The notes under the pieces: generated by a model
Told to the model about the DNA's origin: nothing
Databases searched by the model: none
What the model saw: the letters and a program-made list of their open reading frames with translations, nothing else
Made by a program: the position numbers and the translations under genes
Shown: piece by piece, positions 60,301 through 64,000 of the stretch
Layout: each line of letters starts with the position of its first letter
How positions within the stretch are numbered: position 1 is the stretch's first letter
Assembly: GCF_031119625.1 (NCBI RefSeq)
Contig: NZ_JAVHZV010000030.1
Coordinates: 310,001-374,000, forward strand
Reading direction: 5' to 3'
DNA: 64,000 nt
Source of the DNA: Pseudomonas sp. G34
Lineage (GTDB): Bacteria; Pseudomonadota; Gammaproteobacteria; Pseudomonadales; Pseudomonadaceae

Positions 60301-61806
60301 CTGGATGTAGCGGTTGCAGGCATTGAGCAGCGCGGCGGCACGTTCCAATGGAATCATCGCCAGACCGCCACGCACCTGGGTCAGCAGTTCCGGCACGCGG
60401 GCCAGGTGGTCGTGATTCCACTGCGAGGCGATGAACTCGATGATCGCGTCCTTGGCCTGTTCCAGGCCGGTACGCGCTTCCTTGATCACCAGTTGGTGGA
60501 TCTGCCCGACATCGGTGGTGGGCAGGTGGCTTTCTTCGCGCTTGTTGCCGTCGCTCTGGCCGACCATGCCGGTCAGCGTCGCTTCGACATAGAGCAGCGC
60601 GCCGGCTATGTCCATCAACACCGCGTCGCTTGGCGACTGGGTGCCTTCGGTGAGGGCGCGTACCACGTCGAGCTGGTCGACGATGACCTTGCGCGGCTGG
60701 GCGAAGCCAAGCACCGCCAGGGTATCGGCGATCTGCTTGAGCGGCACCGAGAGGGCCTGCAGCTCACTGACCTGAGAGCGATCACTGCGCACGAACAGGT
60801 CGAGGCTGTCCTTGACCCGCACCAGCTCTTCACAGAGGGCGCCCACCACCGAGCGCATGGCATCGCGATCAGGGCCGGCCAAACGCGCCCGCTCTTCGTC
60901 GACCACGTCATGATCGGGCAGCGCTTCGTCGAGGTTGTAGCGCTCGCGCAGCACCTGGTTGCGCGGCGACTGCGGCGAGGCCTTGGCGACGTAGAACAGC
61001 AGGTTCTTGGTGAGTTCGTCCGGAGCGCGCTGGTTGAGGCCGTCGGCGCCCTGTTCGGTCAGGCGCTTGAGCTCCTTGTCGACCTGGCGCAGCAGCGTGC
61101 GTATGGAGGTGCCGTTGGCGATGCTGCCGTTGGACAGCCCTTCGACGACGCCGGAGGCGATCTGCCACAGCGACTCCAGCGGCGAGCTCTTGCACAGGGT
61201 TTCCAGGCGCGCGAACACCCGCGCCATGTAACCGAGGTTGGTATCCATGTCCTGCTGGCGAATGACGCCGACCAGCGCCACCTGCAGCATCTGCCGCAAT
61301 TTGCGCAGCAGCGCCGGCAATTCGGCGGTGCGCAGCTGGGTCAGCGACTCGGGCGACAGCGCCGCGGGGCGGGCCGACAGATCCGGGGAGAACAGGCTGG
61401 TTTCCGACAGCAGCTTCTCGCCCCGCGCGGCGCGCAGGTCGTTGAGCAGCGGCAGCACCACCATGGGCAGGTCGCGGCGTGCGGTCTGGATGCGGTCCAG
61501 GTAGATCGGCAGTTGCAGGATGGCCTGCATCAGCACTTCCAGGGCTTCGCCCTGGTTGGCTACACGCCCGTCGATCAGCGCCTGGGACAGGTGCTCCATC
61601 TCCTCGGCGAGCAAGGCCGCACCGAAGAACTCGACCATCTGCAGGGTGCCGTGAACCTGATGCACATAGGTCTGGCAGAACCGCATGCGCGTCGAATCCT
61701 GCGGATTCTCGACGAACGCCTCCAGTGCCTGTCGCGCCTGCTTCAGGGTTTCCGCGATTTCGCCCTTGACCCACTCCAGGGCGACATAGTCGTGCCGATC
61801 ACCCAT
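54337..61806 (-). CDS. chpA: Hybrid multi-phosphotransfer sensor kinase ChpA
   Basis: 2489-aa CheA-type kinase that drives type IV pilus twitching and surface/cAMP signalling. Six to seven phosphotransfer modules are visible: an N-terminal HPt (YVHQVHGTLQM, about residue 50), HTLKG sites near 957, 1113, 1427, 1607 and 1755, and a threonine version (LTTLGRGAEM) near 1255. The kinase core (about 1880-2200) has the N box LRNAVDHGIEG, DDGAGIN and GRGVGMDVV; a CheW-like domain (about 2200-2340) and a C-terminal receiver (VVDDSVTVRK, DIEMPRMDG, GKPY) follow. An acidic linker spans roughly 590-900. The start at ATG 61806 (MGDRHDYVALEW) is preferred to GTG 61812. Normal size for ChpA. Confidence 0.96.
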   Translation of the reverse strand: MGDRHDYVALEWVKGEIAETLKQARQALEAFVENPQDSTRMRFCQTYVHQVHGTLQMVEFFGAALLAEEMEHLSQALIDGRVANQGEALEVLMQAILQLPIYLDRIQTARRDLPMVVLPLLNDLRAARGEKLLSETSLFSPDLSARPAALSPESLTQLRTAELPALLRKLRQMLQVALVGVIRQQDMDTNLGYMARVFARLETLCKSSPLESLWQIASGVVEGLSNGSIANGTSIRTLLRQVDKELKRLTEQGADGLNQRAPDELTKNLLFYVAKASPQSPRNQVLRERYNLDEALPDHDVVDEERARLAGPDRDAMRSVVGALCEELVRVKDSLDLFVRSDRSQVSELQALSVPLKQIADTLAVLGFAQPRKVIVDQLDVVRALTEGTQSPSDAVLMDIAGALLYVEATLTGMVGQSDGNKREESHLPTTDVGQIHQLVIKEARTGLEQAKDAIIEFIASQWNHDHLARVPELLTQVRGGLAMIPLERAAALLNACNRYIQEQLLARKAVPNWQNLDTLADAITSVEYYLERLSEDHATQGDLILDVAEESLGALGYPLQEKPSILDAPAEEEPAPLDDPLHDIDVLAAPAVDNARHDAPTEPAADELPVLDEPAFEQPEPLGEAVTDVADSHWPQDEQLSAPQACEPADLPELPGEVIEPGEQATETLVATDQTDSWSPAAEQPQALTPEQADEATDPYGIDLGELGDDPYADAKAAVADDAWALDDRELDDAAGAGRDESFLLSAEPLELGEPEILPVAEPPASLADDSWSFDLDEQPATAPEQHGRAEDELWSLDELQSDLEPSAAEPTAAELPLLDLPTQGFEEQPLELESLELEASDEPQWNEVDLDDLQLPEVELPGMPEAPAVEEPQGEKPLSMADVMAAPVQAINPPALDVPPSLLPPPADEEPIDEELREVFIEEAGEVLETIGEFLPRWCADTEDREALSEIRRAFHTLKGSGRMVRALVIGELAWSIENLLNRVLDRSIQPGAEVKQVINQVVALTPELVDEFAAQAQRQRDDVDRLAADAHALAKGLSLPKHDAPAAAVAEPVGEIEAAAPAHDEHAGLDPQLLEIFRNEAETHLDTLAAFLDDCAREMPQPVTDDLQRALHTLKGSAYMAGILPMAEVAAPLEKMVKDFKVNLVPLDLAEAEVLVEAQALFRQGLAQLESDPLRPIPGTEEFLQRVQQLHQQRLEHAQSQRQGEHGESRDPQLISIFLAEGMDILLDAEDVLRRWRAQPSERQELNTLLEELTTLGRGAEMAELPQIDELCEALLDVYGAVEDGSLAVSERFFDEAEQAHEALVSMMDQVAAGLEVSACPERVAALRALFDEALDPAKLALLSGDVPGLQVVELEEATRALHASDVAEQPLGEPADAAEADDNELESIFLEEAVDILDSAAGNLQRWLAEPDNRTLLSSLQRDMHTLKGGANMAGVTPISELAHELEALYEGLVDRRYGVSPFATDSVQQGHGLLGGMLASLQARQPAQPADELVEAIRQFRQRGGQDQQHAELEAPALPEALEPADEPQPEAPVAEPLVAPAEPPVVRAEPAPQAAVHSERDPELVEIFLEEGFDIIDSAGAALTHWMDDVDNSLDLESLQRDLHTLKGGARMAEIREIGDLAHELEFLYEDLGNGRLRPSPMLFELLHACHDRLAEMLDAVRSHRQVPDGDELIETIRRLRANPDEQLSIPRAVPLSAAPQESFDADGDEILDIFLEEADELLEAMEAGIGRWEERRDDASRIDELLRILHTLKGGARLAGQKQLGDQSHDLEQHLTEAQAQGAPWPDSLFLDVQSGFEGLQKSLDELRARLQQQPQDERPAEPEQPVARAVTSIVAASELPAVAVQNRVLPFVQRAEVAAEEAAARRAPQELVKVPADLLEGLVNLAGETSIFRGRVEQQVSDFGFTLSEMEATIDRVRDQLRRLDTETQAQILSRYQAEAERAGYEEFDPLEMDRHSQLQQLSRALFESASDLLDLKETLASRNRDAETLLLQQARVNTELQEGLMRTRMVPFDRLVPRLRRIVRQVASELGKQVEFTVGNADGEMDRTVLERIVAPLEHMLRNAVDHGIEGAAVRSKAGKPEQGSIRLDLGREGGDIVLTLSDDGAGINLDAVRRKAIERGLMDAGADLGEHEILQFILEAGFSTAEKVTQISGRGVGMDVVNAEVKQLGGSMSIDSVSGEGTTFRIRLPFTVSVNRALMVLSGEDLYAIPLNTIEGIVRVSPYELESYYGPDAPRFEYAGQAYELRYLGDLLNNGQHPKLVGQSLPLPVILVRSSEHAVAVQVDSLAGSREIVVKSLGPQFATVPGISGATILGDGRVVVILDLLATIRELHAHLQYQVRPRLSAEASAAAEAEVERPTLVMVVDDSVTVRKVTSRLLERNGMNVLTAKDGVDAIAQLQEHRPDIMLLDIEMPRMDGFEVANLIRHDEGLKDLPIIMITSRTGEKHRERAMSIGVNEYLGKPYQESLLLDSIEKWTKRS

Positions 61807-61820
61807 ACACACTCCGTCTC

Positions 61821-62669
61821 TTAGCCCTTGCGGGTATACGCCAGCACTCGCTCATCGGCCACCGGAAGCATGTCCGGGTGCTGCCAGCCGACCACCTCGC
61901 CCACCCCGATCACCAGCAAGCCACCCGGCGCCAGGCACTCGGCCAGGCGGTTGAGGATCTCGCGGCGTCGCCAGCGGCGAAAATAGATCAGCAAGTTCTG
62001 ACAAAAAATAACGTCCATGCCGGTCATTGGCGCCTTGTCCAATTCCAGCACGTTGAGCCTGGCGCAGCACACCCGTGCGGCCAGTTCCGGCAAAACCTTG
62101 AAGCGTTCATCCCCCTGACGCGTGAAATAGCGCGCGCGCAGGTCTTCATCCAGCGGTTGCAGCCGGCGTCCGTCGTACAGGCCTTCCCGGGCCTTGGCCA
62201 GGGCGCTGCGGCTGATATCGGTGCCGGTGACACCGAACCGGCCCTGCGGCCCCAGCGCTTCACTGGCACCGATGGCCAGCGAATAAGCCTCCTCACCGCT
62301 GGAGCAACCCACGCTCCAGATCGCCAGGGGTCTGTCCAGGCCCTGCTCGCCGCGCCGGGCGACGTAGGCCTGGTACACCTCGAACGACGCCGGATGCCGG
62401 TAGAAACGGGTTTCCTGTACGGTCAGTCGATCCAGCAGGTTCGCCCATTCCACGGCACCGCGCGGGCCATCGGTGACCTGCCGGTAGTAGCTGGCGTAGT
62501 CGGCGATGCCCAGTTCGCGCATGCGCGTGCTCAGGTTGGTCTGCAGGAATACCCGGCGCTGCTCGTTGATCACCATGCCCAGGCGCGATTCCAGCAACTG
62601 CTGCCAGTCGCGGAACTCCGTGGCGGACATGTCCGCCACTGGCTGCAAGGCCCAGACGCCTGACTGCAT
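61821..62669 (-). CDS. pilK: CheR-type methyltransferase PilK
   Basis: 282-aa SAM-dependent methyltransferase that methylates the receptor PilJ for adaptation. The CheR N-terminal helical domain (SRLGMVINEQRRVFLQTNLSTRM) is followed by RLTVQETRFYRHPASF, the SAM motif IWSVGCSSGEEAYSLA, DISRSALAKAREGLY and the FCQNLLIYF loop. The frame starts at 62711, but ATG 62669 is chosen because GAGGG lies seven bases upstream and the N-terminus MQSGVWALQPVADM matches known PilK. It lies between pilJ and chpA on one operon. Confidence 0.92.
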   Translation of the reverse strand: MQSGVWALQPVADMSATEFRDWQQLLESRLGMVINEQRRVFLQTNLSTRMRELGIADYASYYRQVTDGPRGAVEWANLLDRLTVQETRFYRHPASFEVYQAYVARRGEQGLDRPLAIWSVGCSSGEEAYSLAIGASEALGPQGRFGVTGTDISRSALAKAREGLYDGRRLQPLDEDLRARYFTRQGDERFKVLPELAARVCCARLNVLELDKAPMTGMDVIFCQNLLIYFRRWRRREILNRLAECLAPGGLLVIGVGEVVGWQHPDMLPVADERVLAYTRKG

Positions 62670-62737
62670 GATGAAACCCTCGCTCGAGCACGCGACCGCC
62701 GCCTGGTGCATCGTTCAATGCGCCAGGCGGCAGGCGA

Positions 62738-64000
62738 TCACGCCTGCTCGCCGTCGTTTGGCAGGTTGAAACCAGACACCGAGTTACGCATTTCACTGGC
62801 CATCTTGGCCAGGTTACCAATGCTCTTGGCGGTCGCGGTGGTACCCGACGAGGTCTGCGAGGTGATCTCCTGAATCACGTTCATGGTGTTGGAGATGTGG
62901 CCGGCAGACGAGGCCTGCTGGCGCGCCGCGTTGGAAATGTTCTGGATGAGTGCGGCGAGGGTCTTGGATACCTTCTCGATCTCTTCCAGGGCCACACCGG
63001 CGTCCTGCGCCAGGCGGGCACCACGCACCACCTCGGACGTGGTCTGCTCCATGGAGATAACCGCTTCGTTGGTGTCGGTCTGAATGGTCTTCACCAGTGC
63101 CTCGATCTGCTTGGTCGCCCCCGAGGAGCGCTCTGCAAGACGCTGTACCTCGTCCGCTACCACGGCGAAGCCGCGGCCTGCGTCACCAGCCATGGAGGCC
63201 TGGATCGCGGCGTTCAGTGCCAGGATGTTGGTCTGGTCGGCAATGTCGTTGATGAGGCTTACGATGTCACCGATCTCCTGGGACGATTCACCGAGGCGCT
63301 TGATTCGCTTCGAGGTGTCCTGGATCTGCTCACGGATGTTATCCATGCCGGTGATGGTGTTGTGTACGACTTCGTTGCCCTTGTTGGCGATGGCTACGGA
63401 ACGCTCCGCTACCGCGGAGGACTCCGAGGCGTTCGCCGATACCTGGTCAATCGACACGGCCATTTCGTTGATCGCCGCCGAAGCCCCGGCGATTTCCTGG
63501 GCCTGGTGCTCGGAAGCCTCGGCCAGGTGCATGGCGGTGGCCTGGGTTTCCTGGGCGGCGCCAGCCACCTGCACGGCGGTCATGTTGATCGTCGCGACCA
63601 GCTCACGCAGCTGGTCGATGGAGTAGTTGATGGAGTCGGCGATGGCCCCGGTAAAGTCTTCGGTTACCGTCGCCGCCACCGTCAGGTCACCGTCGGCGAG
63701 GTCGGCGATCTCATCGAGCAGACGCAGAATCGCGGTCTGGTTACGTTCGTTCTTCTCGGCGGTTTCGGCCAGTCGACGGTTGGTCTCCTGCACCATCACC
63801 AGGCCGATGATCAGAATCGAACCCAGCGCCAGGGCGCCCAGCACGTAACCGGCGATGGTGTTCAGCGAACGACCGGAGGCCAGGCCTTCGAAGCCTTCGG
63901 ACAACGCCGAGGCCTTGTCGAGCAGGGTCTGCGAGACGGTGAAGATGGTGTTGGCGGACTCACGAACCTGGAACAGCTCAGGTGAGGTTTCGAGAATCTC
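62738..64000 (-). CDS. pilJ: Type IV pilus chemoreceptor PilJ, N-terminal part outside window
   Basis: Membrane methyl-accepting chemotaxis protein that couples pilus/surface signals to ChpA. About 420 C-terminal residues are visible: the end of the periplasmic domain, a membrane helix (YVLGALALGSILIIGLVMVQE), a HAMP region (LLDEIADLADGDLTVAAT) and the signalling domain with the hairpin tip GRGFAVVADEVQRLAERS. It ends FNLPNDGEQA without a CheR-docking pentapeptide. The start codon lies beyond the right edge. It is followed by pilK, chpA, chpB and chpC on the same strand. Confidence 0.95.
   Translation of the reverse strand, partial: EILETSPELFQVRESANTIFTVSQTLLDKASALSEGFEGLASGRSLNTIAGYVLGALALGSILIIGLVMVQETNRRLAETAEKNERNQTAILRLLDEIADLADGDLTVAATVTEDFTGAIADSINYSIDQLRELVATINMTAVQVAGAAQETQATAMHLAEASEHQAQEIAGASAAINEMAVSIDQVSANASESSAVAERSVAIANKGNEVVHNTITGMDNIREQIQDTSKRIKRLGESSQEIGDIVSLINDIADQTNILALNAAIQASMAGDAGRGFAVVADEVQRLAERSSGATKQIEALVKTIQTDTNEAVISMEQTTSEVVRGARLAQDAGVALEEIEKVSKTLAALIQNISNAARQQASSAGHISNTMNVIQEITSQTSSGTTATAKSIGNLAKMASEMRNSVSGFNLPNDGEQA

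Noticed and set aside
1..64000. CRISPR array, prophage, insertion sequence, integron or toxin-antitoxin locus
   Set aside because: I saw no regularly spaced repeats, transposase, integrase, phage structural or toxin-antitoxin gene; the only mobile-like traces are small palindromes.

Overview
The window is high-GC bacterial chromosome, coding on both strands with short intergenic gaps. It reads as a Pseudomonas (gammaproteobacterium). The evidence is the set of protein families (SpuB-F/SpuI, AguABR, OprE-type porin, ChpABC/PilJK, LigB, RhlE) and a gene order that, from memory, follows three P. aeruginosa PAO1 blocks: spuF to PA0285, fda to metK, and sahH to pilJ. I cannot assign a species. I saw no rRNA, tRNA, CRISPR array, IS element or prophage.

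Layout. 1-12.5 kb is polyamine metabolism: a leftward spuB-C-D-E-F operon (glutamylpolyamine synthetase, transaminase, two periplasmic receptors, ABC ATPase), facing rightward spuI, an orphan polyamine-type receptor, aguR, and aguBA for agmatine to putrescine conversion. The glutamine-amidotransferase gene spuA, expected between spuI and spuB, is absent. 12.6-19.2 kb has an OprE-like porin, a diguanylate cyclase, the desaturase DesA and a PAS-GGDEF-EAL protein. 19.2-24.9 kb has a GST, a YccS-type membrane protein coupled to a Gre-like factor, a YgjP-type metallopeptidase and a PQQ-type sugar dehydrogenase. 25-31.3 kb is central carbon metabolism (tktA, epd, pgk, fba) with two small lipoproteins, one MliC-like, between pgk and fba.

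31.5-39.3 kb is S-adenosylmethionine recycling: an ArsR-methyltransferase regulator overlapping metK, then (after a secreted protein, ligB and a thioesterase) ahcY and metF. Two different SAH-sensing devices sit here. One is a SahR-type regulator with a 26-bp palindrome and an apparently leaderless promoter. The other is an SAH riboswitch in the ahcY leader with a plausible Shine-Dalgarno-masking platform. 39.5-45.1 kb has ppnN, a siderophore-interacting protein, rhlE, a YceI protein and cytochrome b561. 45.1-48.9 kb is a small accessory block: a histidine-box membrane hydroxylase, a nitroreductase-family protein, and a convergent membrane-anchored winged-helix regulator with an unassigned periplasmic domain. 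49.2-52.7 kb has bioA, rsmE, a second cytochrome b561 and a ferritin-like protein. 52.8-64 kb is the leftward Pil-Chp twitching and surface-sensing chemosensory operon (pilJ, pilK, chpA, chpB, chpC), without chpD and chpE.

The most promising things to follow up are the dual SAH-sensing arrangement (31.4-38.4 kb), the hydroxylase/nitroreductase/membrane-regulator block (45-49 kb), the orphan receptor coupled to aguR, and the repeated acidic-tryptophan motif in the ChpA linker.
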